Part shown: positions 33,073-42,383 of the stretch, in pieces | How positions within the stretch are numbered: position 1 is the first letter of the stretch | How the letters are laid out: every line of letters begins with the position of its first letter | Origin: an uncultured Prevotella sp. | GTDB taxonomy: Bacteria; Bacteroidota; Bacteroidia; Bacteroidales; Bacteroidaceae | Assembly (NCBI GenBank): GCA_900315525.1 | Contig: OMZO01000032.1 | Coordinates: forward strand, 1-44,216 | Reading direction: 5' to 3' | Length of the DNA stretch: 44,216 nt | The notes under the pieces: generated by a model | Databases searched by the model: none | Seen by the model: the letters and a program-made list of their open reading frames with translations, nothing else | What the model was told of the DNA's origin: nothing | Position numbers and translations under genes: made by a program

Positions 33073-36000
33073 CTATCTGGGTTATGAGCCGAAGACCGTA
33101 ACAGCCAAGAACGGCATGCGTATCTTCCTGAAGAGCGACGCCGCAGCCCTCGACGAGGTGATCGTTGTGGCTTACGGTACTCAGAAGAAGTCGGCCTTCA
33201 CCGGTTCGGCTGCTACAGTCGATTCTGAGGAACTGTCAAAGCACATCACAACGAACGTAGCTGACGCTCTCGTCGGTTCAGTCAGCGGTTTCCAAATGCG
33301 TGGTACCTCTGGTGCACCTGGTTCCGATTCTGGTAAGATGAATATCCGTGGTATTGCTTCTTTGTATGCAGAAACCGACCCACTAATCATTGTGGATGGT
33401 GCACCTTATTCAGCTTCGCTGTCGAATATTCCACAGGGTGATATCGAGAGCATCTCCGTACTGAAGGATGCTGCATCTGCCGCACTATACGGTGCTCGTG
33501 GTGCTGCCGGTGTTATCATCATTACAACCAAGAAGGGTAAGACTCAGGATGCTATCATCAACGTGGATATGAAGTGGGGCGCAAGCTCTCGCTCTGTACC
33601 CGACTATGATGTATTCAAGGATCCGGGTGAGTATTATGAGGCTTACTACAACCAGCTCTACAACTACCGCTACTACGGTCAGGGCTATTCTGCTGAGGCA
33701 GCCAACGCATGGGCTAACTCTACTATGCTGTCACAGCTGGCCTACAACGTATATACAGTACCCGACGGACAGCAGCTCATCGGTATGGACGGCCGTCTGA
33801 ATCCCAATGCCAAGCTGGGTCGTACCTATGAATATGAGGGAGAGAAATTCTATATGACTCCCGATGACTGGAACGACGAGGCTTATCGCACCGCTCTGCG
33901 TCAGGAATATAACGTGAGTGTCAGCGGCGGTAACACGCGTTCATCGTTCTATGTAAGTGCCGGCTATCTGAAAGAAGACGGTATCATCAAGCCTTCAAGC
34001 TTTGAGCGTTTCACATCTCGCGTAAAAGCTGACTACCAGGCCCGTGAATGGCTAAAAGTCGGTGCTAACCTGAGTTACACACACTCTACAACAGAGTCGA
34101 ACGCCAACTTGAGCAACGATCAGCTCGGTTCTACTAACGTGATGTACTATACGTCCAACATCGCTCCAATCTATCCTGTATATGTTCGTGGGGTCGATGA
34201 AAACGGGAACCCCTATATTCGCACTGATTCAAACGGTTTCCAGCAGTATGACTATGGTGTGCCTGCTACAAACTACAAGGGCAACCCGACCCGTACATTC
34301 CTTGCTACAGGTAACCCGATTGGTGCCAACAACCTGAACAACGTTAATTCTTCAGGAAACAAATTCACTGGTAACTTCAGTATCGATGTCGATATCACAA
34401 AATGGCTGAAGTTCAATTCTACTAATACGCTTGACTTCGGTCAGACTGCTTACTCTGACTACGAGAATCCGTTCTATGGCCCGAAGGTTGGTGTCAACGG
34501 TTCTATCCAGAAATATCAGAACAATACATTCCGTCAGAATTATCTCCAGACTCTGACCTTCAGCAAGGAATTTGGCCAGCACGGTGTCAATGTGATTCTT
34601 GGTCATGAGTGGTATAAGACACAGACTAAGTACCTGAATGCAGAACGTACTGGTGGTTTTTCACCGGATGTACCAGAAATCAACGCTTTCGCAACGATGT
34701 CGGGCTCTAACTCTTACACCACGACCTATAATGTGGAGGGTTACTTCGGCAGTGCTCAGTACAATTTCGCAGAAAAGTATTTCGCTTCAGCATCTTATCG
34801 TCGTGACGCGACATCACGCTTTGCAAAGGATCACCGTTGGGGTAACTTCTGGTCAGTAGGTGCCGCATGGCTGATCAACAAGGAGAAGTTCTTCAATGTT
34901 TCTTGGGTTGACCAGCTGAAACTGAAGGCTTCTATCGGTCAGCAAGGTAACGATAACATTGGTAACTGGGGTTATACAGACCTTTATTCACTTGTTAAGG
35001 CTAGCGACGCCTCTATGTCACCGACATTCTACCGCGTAGGTAATGAGGATATCACTTGGGAAACCACAACCAACTTCAACATTGGTATTGAGTTTGCTCT
35101 CCTGAAGAACCGCCTGACTGGTAGCATCGATTTCTATAACAAGAAGACCACCGACCTGCTTTTCTGGCTTTCAATTCCTGAGTCAATGGGTAGCCGCGGT
35201 TACTACGGCAACCTTGGCGACATCCGTAACCGTGGTATTGAGCTGACGCTGAGCGGCGATATCATCCGCACAAAGGAGATCACCTGGAACCTGACTGGTA
35301 ACATCGCTCACAATAAGACCAAGATCCTGACCTTGCCTGATTCCAAGAAGGGTGAGAATGGCGGCTTTGCTGAGACTGGCGCGAATATCCAGCTCTGGTA
35401 TGCCGAGGGCGGCGAGCTCTTCACACCGTTCCTTCGCAAATATGCTGGCGTAAACGAGCAAGGACAAGCCCTCTATTGGGTTGACGAAGACTTGTTCGAC
35501 GCTAATGGCGCAGCCATCACCAGCCGTCCCGGACAGAAGGAGTCATACACGACGACAGACTATAGCAAAGCTTCACGCTATGCCTTCGACTCTCTGCTGC
35601 CGCTCTTCAATGGTGGCTTCTCAACTTCTGTTTCGCTTTATGGCTTTGATGCTTCTGCTTCGTTTGAGTATCAGATTGGCGGTAAGGTCTATGACTACCA
35701 CTACCAGTCGCTGATGGGTCCTGTGTCAAGCACACCTAATGGCGCAAACTTCCACAAGGACATCCTGAAGTCTTGGACACCGAACAATACGAGCAGCGAC
35801 ATTCCTCGCTTCCAATATCAGGATCAATATACGGCTTCCAGCTCTGACCGTTGGCTTACCAACGCCAGCTACCTGGCTTTCCAGTCGTTTACAGTCGGCT
35901 ATACCTTGCCAAAGGAGTGGATTTCCAAGCTGCAGCTGACCAAGCTTCGCGTATATGTTGCCGGTCAGAACCTGGCTCTCTGGAGTGCCCGCAAGGGTCT

Positions 36001-36091
36001 TGACCCCCGTTACTCTTACGAGGGAACTGAATATATCAACACATACGCACCAGCACGTAACATCTCTGGTGGTATTCAGGTAACATTCTAA
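33005..36091 (+). CDS. SusC/RagA TonB-dependent transporter (susC2), signal peptide out of frame
   Basis: A 1028-residue body beginning MLTDVNGRFSLAMPAG, then ALDEVIVVAYGTQKKSAFTGS. The plug domain follows (GKMNIRGIASLYAETDPLIIVDGAPYSASL, IESISVLKDAASAALYGARGAAGVIIITTKKGK), and then a long barrel ending GGIQVTF. It closely matches susC1 over the first 60 or so residues and then diverges strongly, so the two receptors should recognise different ligands. The frame stays open upstream to 32828, but that stretch contains the leader and no sensible start; its TTG overlaps the promoter box. The proper signal peptide at 32949 is out of frame. susD2 starts 19 bases after the stop. Confidence 0.85.
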   Translation: MLTDVNGRFSLAMPAGSKTITVSYLGYEPKTVTAKNGMRIFLKSDAAALDEVIVVAYGTQKKSAFTGSAATVDSEELSKHITTNVADALVGSVSGFQMRGTSGAPGSDSGKMNIRGIASLYAETDPLIIVDGAPYSASLSNIPQGDIESISVLKDAASAALYGARGAAGVIIITTKKGKTQDAIINVDMKWGASSRSVPDYDVFKDPGEYYEAYYNQLYNYRYYGQGYSAEAANAWANSTMLSQLAYNVYTVPDGQQLIGMDGRLNPNAKLGRTYEYEGEKFYMTPDDWNDEAYRTALRQEYNVSVSGGNTRSSFYVSAGYLKEDGIIKPSSFERFTSRVKADYQAREWLKVGANLSYTHSTTESNANLSNDQLGSTNVMYYTSNIAPIYPVYVRGVDENGNPYIRTDSNGFQQYDYGVPATNYKGNPTRTFLATGNPIGANNLNNVNSSGNKFTGNFSIDVDITKWLKFNSTNTLDFGQTAYSDYENPFYGPKVGVNGSIQKYQNNTFRQNYLQTLTFSKEFGQHGVNVILGHEWYKTQTKYLNAERTGGFSPDVPEINAFATMSGSNSYTTTYNVEGYFGSAQYNFAEKYFASASYRRDATSRFAKDHRWGNFWSVGAAWLINKEKFFNVSWVDQLKLKASIGQQGNDNIGNWGYTDLYSLVKASDASMSPTFYRVGNEDITWETTTNFNIGIEFALLKNRLTGSIDFYNKKTTDLLFWLSIPESMGSRGYYGNLGDIRNRGIELTLSGDIIRTKEITWNLTGNIAHNKTKILTLPDSKKGENGGFAETGANIQLWYAEGGELFTPFLRKYAGVNEQGQALYWVDEDLFDANGAAITSRPGQKESYTTTDYSKASRYAFDSLLPLFNGGFSTSVSLYGFDASASFEYQIGGKVYDYHYQSLMGPVSSTPNGANFHKDILKSWTPNNTSSDIPRFQYQDQYTASSSDRWLTNASYLAFQSFTVGYTLPKEWISKLQLTKLRVYVAGQNLALWSARKGLDPRYSYEGTEYINTYAPARNISGGIQVTF

Positions 36092-36110
36092 ATAAAAGAG
36101 GCAATAGAAT

Positions 36111-37790
36111 ATGAAAAAGATATTAATGTTTGTAATGACTGTTGTAGCAACATTGACGCTTACAACAAGTTGTATAGAAGAGGTTGATCCGCAGACCAAT
36201 ACGGTAACTGCAGCTCAGGCAGCTGCCGCTCCAGGAGCCTACGACAACTTCGTGAACGCTATCACTTCGTCGCTTGCCGGTGAGTTTACCTATGGCGGCA
36301 AAGACAATACCTATCCGTATGACTTCGGCTATCCCTCATTCTTCCTTCAGAGAGACGTGATGGGACAGGATATTGTACCTGCTGGTGACAACAACTGGTT
36401 CTCCACTTGGTATGAGTATTTCACCGGCCTTGGTCCGACAACTGCTCGTAGTCAGATTCCCTGGACATACTATTATGGCTGGATTAAGAGTTGTAACACT
36501 GTTCTCTCTATGGCTGGAGCTGAACCCAATGACAAACAAAAGACCGGTGCTGGTATAGCTCACGCCATGCGTGCTATGTTCTACATGGACCTCGCTCGTA
36601 TGTTCGCCAACACCTCTTACGGTCAGAATCCTGAAGCAGAGACTGTGCCCATCATCAAAGAGACCACAACAGCTGCAGAAGCTACCAACAATCCACGTGC
36701 CTCCTACAAGGATATGTTCGCATTTATCCTTGAGGACCTGAATGCTGCAGAGACTCTGCTCGCAGGCTATGAGCGTACCGATGTCTATACACCTGACGTT
36801 TCTGTAGTCTATGGCCTGAAGGCTCGTGCCTATCTGACAATGGAGGATTGGGCTAACGCTGAGAAGTATGCCAAACTGGCTCAGAACGGCTATGCAGCTA
36901 TGACTGAGGATGCCTATACCGACCGCGCTACAGGCTTCAACACACCTAACAGCTCTTGGATGTTTGGAACACGCTACAAGGCAGATAGTCCTAACGTGCT
37001 TCTTAACGATGGTGACTCTTCCTGGGGGTCTCAGATGGTTATCGAGATTACTGACAAATCTGGTTGCGGTTATGCAGCCAACTATGGATCCCCTAACCTG
37101 ATTGACCGTCATCTTTATGAGACGATTCCTGCAACAGACTTCCGTAAGAATTGCTTCGTTGATTTTGCCATCGACAATCTCGGCTCAAAGGCAGAGAAGA
37201 TTGAGGCTTTAGGTGCTTATTCAGATGTTCCTGCCGCTGTCTATAACGCAGGTCATGATGCAAGTAGCTATGGCGCTGTAGGTGGCTTGGAACTTAAGTT
37301 CCGCGCTAACGGCGGTATCGACGGAAACAATAACCAGTACATTGGCTTTGCGGTGTCAGTTCCTTTGATGCGTGTCGAGGAGATGATGCTGATTGAGGCT
37401 GAGGCTGCTGGCCGTCAGGATGAGGCTCGTGGTATTGCCCTTTTAACTGCTTTTGCCAAGACGCGTGATGCTAACTATCAGTACGGCTCACATGATGAGG
37501 CTTATGGTAACACTACTACCAGTAAGTTTGTGAACGAGGTATGGTGGCAGCGTCGTGTCGAACTTTGGGGAGAGGGATTCGCAACTTTCGACATCAAGCG
37601 TCTGAACAAGGGTATTATCCGCAGCTATGCAGGTACCAACCATATGGAGACTATGCGTTTTAACACGACATCAGCTCCAGACTGGATGAACCTATGTATC
37701 GTACAGACTGAGACGAACTACAACACGGCTTGTACCAACAACCCTGTTGCCGTACGTCCTGAAGGCGACTCTCCTGAGCACCCTTGGTAA
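36111..37790 (+). CDS. SusD/RagB family lipoprotein (susD2)
   Basis: A 559-residue lipoprotein with lipobox LTLTTSC (Cys21) and mature start IEEVDPQ. SusD landmarks are WIKSCNTVLSM, AHAMRAMFYMDLARMFAN, SVVYGLKARAYLTMEDWANAEKYAKLAQNGY (TPR-like), PLMRVEEMMLIEAEAAGRQDEARG, and the late block WWQRRVELWGEGFATFDIKRLNKGIIRSYAGTNH. It is the surface lid and ligand-capture partner of the susC2 channel. It is only distantly like susD1 outside these blocks, consistent with a different ligand. It lies between susC2 (19-base gap) and a third-gene lipoprotein (31-base gap). Confidence 0.95.
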   Translation: MKKILMFVMTVVATLTLTTSCIEEVDPQTNTVTAAQAAAAPGAYDNFVNAITSSLAGEFTYGGKDNTYPYDFGYPSFFLQRDVMGQDIVPAGDNNWFSTWYEYFTGLGPTTARSQIPWTYYYGWIKSCNTVLSMAGAEPNDKQKTGAGIAHAMRAMFYMDLARMFANTSYGQNPEAETVPIIKETTTAAEATNNPRASYKDMFAFILEDLNAAETLLAGYERTDVYTPDVSVVYGLKARAYLTMEDWANAEKYAKLAQNGYAAMTEDAYTDRATGFNTPNSSWMFGTRYKADSPNVLLNDGDSSWGSQMVIEITDKSGCGYAANYGSPNLIDRHLYETIPATDFRKNCFVDFAIDNLGSKAEKIEALGAYSDVPAAVYNAGHDASSYGAVGGLELKFRANGGIDGNNNQYIGFAVSVPLMRVEEMMLIEAEAAGRQDEARGIALLTAFAKTRDANYQYGSHDEAYGNTTTSKFVNEVWWQRRVELWGEGFATFDIKRLNKGIIRSYAGTNHMETMRFNTTSAPDWMNLCIVQTETNYNTACTNNPVAVRPEGDSPEHPW

Positions 37791-37821
37791 ATTCATAAAT
37801 AACAATTAAAGTGATTAAAAT

Positions 37822-38604
37822 ATGAAGAAATATACGAACAGACTCTTCCTAGCCCTTCTTGCAATGACAGCAATGACGGCTTGTAAGGAAGATCCAGGCA
37901 CGAACCCTGGTGGAGATTCCACTCCAAATGCTGTTGTTTATCAGTACACTGCTGGTGACGGATATAATGCAGATAATGACTGTTTCCTTCGTGTCACTAC
38001 CAACAGCGCGACAGAATCAGTTTATTATCTGGCAGAGCTGACCTCAGCTTATGAAGCTCGTAAACAGAGTGGTGAAGCGCTGGCAGAATATGTGGTAGCC
38101 AATGGTCAGAAAATTGATGGTCTGGGGGCCAATGCTTCTAAAGACTTCTACGTTACAGATCTGCACGGCTACTATACTATCAGTGTAGCTGCTATCAGTG
38201 GTGGTAGCAAGACCGTAAAGTCAACTACGTTTGCAGGACTTGACTACAAGACGATTGGAACGGGTACCTACTCTCCTTATTTCACAGCTGCTACAGGTTC
38301 TGTAGATGCTGATGGTAATGCGATTGGTGATACTGAGGTCAAAGTTGAGTATTCTGAAGTAGGTGACCGCTATCGTATTACAGGCGCATGGACTGATGGG
38401 GTGCAATTCTCATTCTCGCCATCTTCTGGTGCCGTTTATCCTTCATCCATTGTGACTGGTGCCCTTCACCCAAAATATGGCGCTGTTTCAGCAACAGCAG
38501 GAACTGTTAGTCAAGAAGATGACAAGACATTTGTCTTCACGTTCACATGGCGTGTATCTGCTGGCTCATTCGGTCAGTATGATGATGTTCTATATCTAGA
38601 CTAA
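37822..38604 (+). CDS. Surface lipoprotein of the susC2 operon
   Basis: A 260-residue lipoprotein with lipobox MTAMTAC (Cys21), then a Gly/Pro/Asp-rich linker (KEDPGTNPGGDSTPN) typical of surface-exported Bacteroidota lipoproteins. A fibronectin-like region seems to follow (VTTNSATESVYYLAELTSAYE, FYVTDLHGYYTISVAAISGG). A beta-rich C-terminal domain (GTGTYSPYFTAATGSVDADG, VKVEYSEVGDRYRITGAW) comes last. I do not recognise a named family. As third gene after susC2 and susD2 it is likely an accessory ligand-binding protein. A strong terminator follows 21 bases after the stop. Confidence 0.8.
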   Translation: MKKYTNRLFLALLAMTAMTACKEDPGTNPGGDSTPNAVVYQYTAGDGYNADNDCFLRVTTNSATESVYYLAELTSAYEARKQSGEALAEYVVANGQKIDGLGANASKDFYVTDLHGYYTISVAAISGGSKTVKSTTFAGLDYKTIGTGTYSPYFTAATGSVDADGNAIGDTEVKVEYSEVGDRYRITGAWTDGVQFSFSPSSGAVYPSSIVTGALHPKYGAVSATAGTVSQEDDKTFVFTFTWRVSAGSFGQYDDVLYLD

Positions 38605-38625
38605 AAGTGCATAATAAAAATAAGA

Positions 38626-38660
38626 AGAGGCGCTTCAATAATATGAAGCGCCTCTTTTTG
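38626..38660 (+). terminator. Terminator of the susC2 operon
   Basis: AGAGGCGCTTCA at 38626-38637 pairs exactly with TGAAGCGCCTCT at 38644-38655, loop of six bases, followed by four more T. Its right arm overlaps the start of the decayed fragment at 38643. Confidence 0.92.
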
Positions 38661-38754
38661 GACATCGCCAAGAATCTAAAGTCCATGGGGCTAAAAACCG
38701 AAGAGATCATGAAAGCCACAGGGTTTTTCTGAAGCAGAAATAGATAATCTATAA
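38643..38754 (+). pseudogene. C-terminal remnant of an Rpn/PD-(D/E)XK nuclease-transposase family gene
   Basis: The bases encode MKRLFLDIAKNLKSMGLK, then TEEIMKATGF, then a stop in this frame. Removing one T from the TTTTT at about 38722-38726 restores GFSEAEIDNL and a stop at 38752-38754. The pattern 'IAKNLKSMGLKTEEIMKATGFSEAEI' split this way matches the tail of the Rpn-family recombination-promoting nuclease/putative transposase group, which ends in a GLSxEEI-type helix pair. The rest of the gene is absent, so this is a decayed fragment. Confidence 0.65.
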
Positions 38755-38774
38755 AATTTACTTATATAAATATA

Positions 38775-38804
38775 ATTACGGGTCTCAGAAATGAGGCCCG
38801 TAAT
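38775..38804. terminator. Hairpin behind the coiled-coil lipoprotein gene
   Basis: ATTACGGGTCTCA at 38775-38787 pairs with TGAGGCCCGTAAT at 38792-38804 around a GAAA loop, with one T/C mismatch that is a G-U pair in RNA from one strand. It lies 24 bases beyond the stop of the minus-strand lipoprotein gene. The U run is poor (ATTATATTT), so it may be a weak terminator. Confidence 0.6.
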
Positions 38805-38828
38805 CAATTAATCCATAAAGAAGACTGC

Positions 38829-39680
38829 TTACTTCACCAGGATGACGAGATACTTGCTGGTGGCCCAGAATGCTTCGGGGTTGGTGATGCGAAGCACGTA
38901 CTGCTTATTGGCATCGCGCTGCAACGTGTAAGAGCTGGCGGGATGACTTGTCAGAATCTCAGCTGACTTGCTGTAAAGCTTAATCTCCTTGTCGATACGG
39001 ATGTCGATCTTAGTAAAGTACTCCTTATTGAAGTTAGAACGGAGCACCTCGCCAGAGCTCAGGATATTCTGTTCCTTCAGCTCCTTCTTGGTGCCGAATA
39101 CGAACCAACCTGAATGAAGAGCCTTATCCTGAGTGTTAATCGTCTGCTGCTTCTCAGTGTTATCAGCCGTCAGATTGGTGACATTAGTATTCAGGTCGGC
39201 CACCTTCTCATCGAGCTCAGCGATGTGGATGTCTTTTTTGTCGAGTTCTTCACGGAGTGTCTGGATCTGCTTGTCCTTCGTCTCCATCTGCTGTGTCAGA
39301 TTGTCGATGATCTTCTTCAGCTGAGTGCCCTTCACAGTACTCTCACGCACCTGCTGCTTCAGCTTGTTGATGAGCTCCTTGTTCTGCTTCATGGCAGCCT
39401 GGATGAACTGCATATTCTCCTTGATGCGCACCATCGTGTTTGTTCCTTCACCCTGCTTGGCAAGTGTCACACGACTCTGAGCCTCAGTAATCTCACGGAA
39501 TCCCTCCTCGATATCACTCAAGGTGGTCATCATGTCGTTGATCTCATTGTCTTTCTGGGCAATAATCTGTTCGAGTGAATCTCGCTGCTGTGTAGCAGCA
39601 ACCTCGGCCTTCTTAACGGCCTCCTGGTTACAACTAGCCATCGCAAATGCGCCGATGGCGAGAATAAATAGTTTTTTCAT
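38829..39680 (-). CDS. Coiled-coil lipoprotein, unknown function
   Basis: A 283-residue lipoprotein with lipobox GAFAMASC (Cys17). Residues of about 22-190 are almost entirely predicted coiled coil (for example RDSLEQIIAQKDNEINDMM, ELINKLKQQVRESTVKGTQLKKIIDNL, KDKQIQTLREELDKKDIHIAEL). A compact C-terminal domain follows (HSGWFVFGTKKELKEQNIL, EYFTKIDIRIDKEIKLYSKSAEILTSHPASSY). I know similar proteins only as hypothetical lipoproteins in Bacteroidales. It lies 25 bases behind rsmI on the same strand and probably shares its promoter. Confidence 0.85.
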   Translation of the reverse strand: MKKLFILAIGAFAMASCNQEAVKKAEVAATQQRDSLEQIIAQKDNEINDMMTTLSDIEEGFREITEAQSRVTLAKQGEGTNTMVRIKENMQFIQAAMKQNKELINKLKQQVRESTVKGTQLKKIIDNLTQQMETKDKQIQTLREELDKKDIHIAELDEKVADLNTNVTNLTADNTEKQQTINTQDKALHSGWFVFGTKKELKEQNILSSGEVLRSNFNKEYFTKIDIRIDKEIKLYSKSAEILTSHPASSYTLQRDANKQYVLRITNPEAFWATSKYLVILVK

Positions 39681-39705
39681 ACCTTATTTATTTATACAAT
39701 ACTTT

Positions 39706-40386
39706 TTATTTCGTTTTATCACATCCGGCGAGGATAATCACTATCTCGCCTTTGGGTTCTTTCTCCTTGAAATGGGCTATCACCTCTTCGAGCGTACCTC
39801 GAACACTCTCCTCGTGGACCTTGGAGATCTCGCGGCAGACGCTGACCTGACGGTCGCCGCCATAGGTCTCTGCAAATTGCTGGAGGGTCTTCACCAGACG
39901 GTAAGGCGACTCATAGAAGATCATCGTACGATCCTCGTCTTTCAGCGACTCGAGCTTCGTCTGGCGCCCTTTCTTCTGTGGCAGGAAGCCTTCGAAAGCA
40001 AAGCGATCGCAGGGCAGGCCGCTCGACACCAAAGCCGGCACAAAGGCCGTAGCGCCTGGCAGGCACTGCACCTCTACCCCAGCCCTGACGGCTTCACGCA
40101 CCAGGAAAAAACCTGGATCGCTGATGCCTGGCGTACCTGCATCGCTGATCAAAGCCACATTCTCGCCTGCCAGCAGACGGTTGACAATACCTGCTGACGT
40201 ACCATGCTCATTAAACTTATGGTGCGACATTAAAGAGTTTTTAATCTCGTAATGCTTCAGCAGGATGCCCGAAGTCCGGGTATCTTCCGCCAGCACGAGA
40301 TCCACCTCTTTTAAGATACGGACGGCACGGAAGGTCATGTCTTCCATATTGCCTACTGGGGTCGGAACGATATACAATATGCCCAT
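39706..40386 (-). CDS. rsmI: 16S rRNA (cytidine(1402)-2'-O)-methyltransferase
   Basis: A 226-residue SAM-dependent methyltransferase of the tetrapyrrole-methylase fold that methylates C1402 of 16S rRNA in the ribosomal P site. Blocks: YIVPTPVGNMEDMTFRAVRIL at the start, VLAEDTRTSGILLKHY, ALISDAGTPGISDPGF (SAM loop), GLPCDRFAFEGFLPQKKGR, and IFYESPYRLVKTL. I start at ATG 40386 because MGILYIVPTPVGN is the family beginning and because its promoter box is at 40395-40402; a longer frame to 40437 would start upstream of that box. The coiled-coil lipoprotein gene follows. Confidence 0.95.
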   Translation of the reverse strand: MGILYIVPTPVGNMEDMTFRAVRILKEVDLVLAEDTRTSGILLKHYEIKNSLMSHHKFNEHGTSAGIVNRLLAGENVALISDAGTPGISDPGFFLVREAVRAGVEVQCLPGATAFVPALVSSGLPCDRFAFEGFLPQKKGRQTKLESLKDEDRTMIFYESPYRLVKTLQQFAETYGGDRQVSVCREISKVHEESVRGTLEEVIAHFKEKEPKGEIVIILAGCDKTK

Positions 40387-40394
40387 ATCGGGGG

Positions 40395-40426
40395 CAAAAT
40401 TAAAGCAAATAATCAGAATAGACAAA
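40395..40426 (-). promoter_or_regulatory. Consensus promoter of rsmI
   Basis: On the minus strand TTTG (complement of 40423-40426), exactly 20 bases, then TAATTTTG (complement of 40395-40402). Only eight bases separate the box from the ATG, so the leader would be about 3 nt. Confidence 0.8.
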
Positions 40427-40441
40427 AAAAGCGGCAAAAAC

Positions 40442-40473
40442 TTTGCAATTTTTAAAATGATTTACTAATTTTG
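40442..40473 (+). promoter_or_regulatory. Consensus promoter of tdk
   Basis: TTTG at 40442-40445, exactly 20 bases, TAATTTTG at 40466-40473, then eight bases to the ATG at 40482. TAATTTTGCC is the mirror image of the rsmI box (GGCAAAATTA at 40393-40402). Confidence 0.8.
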
Positions 40474-40481
40474 CCACCATT

Positions 40482-41069
40482 ATGACAGAATTTGTGACAG
40501 GAGAGGCCCATCGCCCGGGTAGAATAGAGGTGGTTTGCGGTTCCATGTTCTCTGGTAAGACGGAGGAGCTGATCCGCCGTTTGCGCCGTGCGCAGTTTGC
40601 CAAGCAGAAAGTGGAGATATTCAAACCTGCCATCGACGTGAGATACTCTGAGGAAGATGTTGTAAGCCACGACCAGAGTCATATTCAATCGACACCCATC
40701 GACTCTTCGGCAAGTATCCTGCTGCTATCCTCTGACTGTGACGTAGTAGGCATCGACGAGGCCCAGTTCTTCGACATGGGGCTGCCTGATGTCTGCAACG
40801 AGCTTGCCAACAACGGTGTCCGCGTGATTATCGCTGGACTCGACATGGACTATAAAGGCGTACCTTTCGGGCCAATGCCTGCACTATGCGCCATCGCAGA
40901 CGATGTCACCAAGGTGCATGCCATCTGTGTGCGCTGCGGCAATCTGGCCTACGTGAGTCATCGAACGGTGCAGAGCTCCCAGCGCGTACTCCTCGGTGAG
41001 ACACAGGAGTACGAGCCGTTATGTCGTGAATGTTACCAAAAAGCTATACAAGAAGAAAATGACAAATGA
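40482..41069 (+). CDS. tdk: Thymidine kinase
   Basis: A 195-residue type II thymidine kinase of the salvage pathway, phosphorylating thymidine to dTMP. The P-loop GSMFSGKT is at residues 20-27. The DDR-like block is [18 protein letters not shown], the catalytic Glu is in [11 protein letters not shown], and the lasso and zinc ribbon region is [13 protein letters not shown]...CRECYQK with four Cys. Its stop lies inside the next gene, which starts 11 bases upstream of the tdk end. Confidence 0.96.
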   Translation: MTEFVTGEAHRPGRIEVVCGSMFSGKTEELIRRLRRAQFAKQKVEIFKPAIDVRYSEEDVVSHDQSHIQSTPIDSSASILLLSSDCDVVGIDEAQFFDMGLPDVCNELANNGVRVIIAGLDMDYKGVPFGPMPALCAIADDVTKVHAICVRCGNLAYVSHRTVQSSQRVLLGETQEYEPLCRECYQKAIQEENDK

Positions 41070-42156
41070 AACCATTACCTTTGACCGCGTGGTTCGCTGG
41101 GTCGGAGCAGGCTTGTTAGTGATAGCAATCCTACTGCTGCTCCACTACTTGAGCAATGTGTTGTTACCGTTTTTCATTGCTTGGTTTTTCGCCTACCTGC
41201 TTTACCCGATGGTAAAATTCGCTGACAACAAGTTGCATCTGCCACGAGCCTTGAGTATTATCCTCACGCTAATTGTCGTCATCGCCATCATTTCGGGGAT
41301 TGTCTATCTGATCATCCCTCCGATGATCGAGCAGTTTGAGAAACTGGGAAATCTCGCCACCGACTATATCCATAAGTCTGCTCATATCGACGACATCCCC
41401 ACTGCCATCTCAGAATGGATCAACGAGAACCATGCTGACATAGAGTCGTTCTTCAAGAGCAAGGACTTCACCGAAGGACTGAAGGCTGTGATGCCACGCC
41501 TCTTCAATTTCCTCGGACAGACCTACAGTGTCATCGTCAGCGTGATTGCCTCTTTCATCGCCCTTTTGTATATGTTCTTCATCCTGCTCGACTACGAGTA
41601 CCTGACAGACAACTGGATCAAGATATTCCCGAAGAAGAGCCGTCCATTCTGGGAGGAGCTGATGGTTGACGTAGAACGGGAACTGAACAACTATATCCGC
41701 GGACAGGGTCTCGTTGCCCTCTGCATGGGTGTACTATTCTGCATCGGTTTCACCATCATCGACTTCCCGATGGCCATCGGCCTGGGCATCATGATTGGCA
41801 TCATGGATCTCGTGCCTTATCTGCACACTTTCGCCCTGATACCCACCGTGCTGCTTGCCCTGCTGAAGTCAGCTGATACGGGTCAGAACTTCTGGATTAT
41901 CCTCATCATGGCCCTCGCCGTGTTCCTGATAGTCCAATTGATATGCGACATGATTGTCACACCAAAGGTGATGGGAAAGGCCATGGGCCTCAACCCCGCC
42001 ATTCTGCTGCTTAGCCTCTCTGTGTGGGGTGCATTGCTCGGCTTTATCGGGCTGATTATCGCCCTGCCGCTGACTACATTGCTCATCGCCTACTACCAGC
42101 GATATGTGACAAAAGAGGAGGAAATTGTTAAAGAAGACGACGATTCTGCCGACTAA
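41059..42156 (+). CDS. AI-2E family transporter (PerM-like)
   Basis: A 365-residue inner-membrane protein with about seven or eight helices. Two come early ([35 protein letters not shown]) and one at [25 protein letters not shown] soluble segment follows (about residues 100-160), then more helices. The C-terminal part contains the usual family blocks [33 protein letters not shown] and [33 protein letters not shown]. The family includes autoinducer-2 exporters and Na+/H+ antiporters, so the substrate is open. The start at 41059 overlaps tdk by 11 bases; a longer frame from 40996 would lie wholly inside tdk. Confidence 0.92.
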   Translation: MTNETITFDRVVRWVGAGLLVIAILLLLHYLSNVLLPFFIAWFFAYLLYPMVKFADNKLHLPRALSIILTLIVVIAIISGIVYLIIPPMIEQFEKLGNLATDYIHKSAHIDDIPTAISEWINENHADIESFFKSKDFTEGLKAVMPRLFNFLGQTYSVIVSVIASFIALLYMFFILLDYEYLTDNWIKIFPKKSRPFWEELMVDVERELNNYIRGQGLVALCMGVLFCIGFTIIDFPMAIGLGIMIGIMDLVPYLHTFALIPTVLLALLKSADTGQNFWIILIMALAVFLIVQLICDMIVTPKVMGKAMGLNPAILLLSLSVWGALLGFIGLIIALPLTTLLIAYYQRYVTKEEEIVKEDDDSAD

Positions 42157-42189
42157 AACAAGCGGAAAAAGCAAAAATCTCCAAATAAA

Positions 42190-42221
42190 TTTGGCAGATT
42201 CAAAAATTCATTGTACCTTTG
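42190..42221 (+). promoter_or_regulatory. Consensus promoter of tRNA-Lys
   Basis: TTTG at 42190-42193, exactly 20 bases, TACCTTTG at 42214-42221, 30 bases before the mature tRNA. Confidence 0.8.
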
Positions 42222-42251
42222 CAGCCGATTTCGCAAGGAATCATTAAGGTT

Positions 42252-42324
42252 GATCCGTTAGCTCAGTCGGTAGAGCACAACACTTTTAATGTTGGGGTCT
42301 TGGGTTCGAGCCCCAAACGGATCA
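42252..42324 (+). tRNA. tRNA-Lys (TTT)
   Basis: A 73-nt cloverleaf: acceptor GATCCGT/ACGGATC with discriminator A, D arm GCTC/GAGC, anticodon arm CAACA-CTTTTAA-TGTTG with anticodon TTT, variable loop GGGTC, T arm TTGGG-TTCGAGC-CCCAA. All stems are fully paired. CCA is not encoded. Confidence 0.97.
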
Positions 42325-42330
42325 CTTTTA

Positions 42331-42371
42331 AAAATCGGCAAATGATTGATTATCAACCGTTTGCCGATTTT
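42331..42371 (+). terminator. Terminator after tRNA-Lys
   Basis: AAAATCGGCAAA at 42331-42342 pairs exactly with TTTGCCGATTTT at 42360-42371; the inner bases GATTGAT/ATCAAC can extend the stem. It begins six bases after the tRNA. Confidence 0.8.
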
Positions 42372-42383
42372 CTTGTATCCCAA

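Noticed and set aside
36336-37112. 258-residue minus-strand frame opposite susD2
   Set aside because: It is fully within susD2, which has all SusD blocks. The antisense product is Cys/Val-rich with no recognisable motif.
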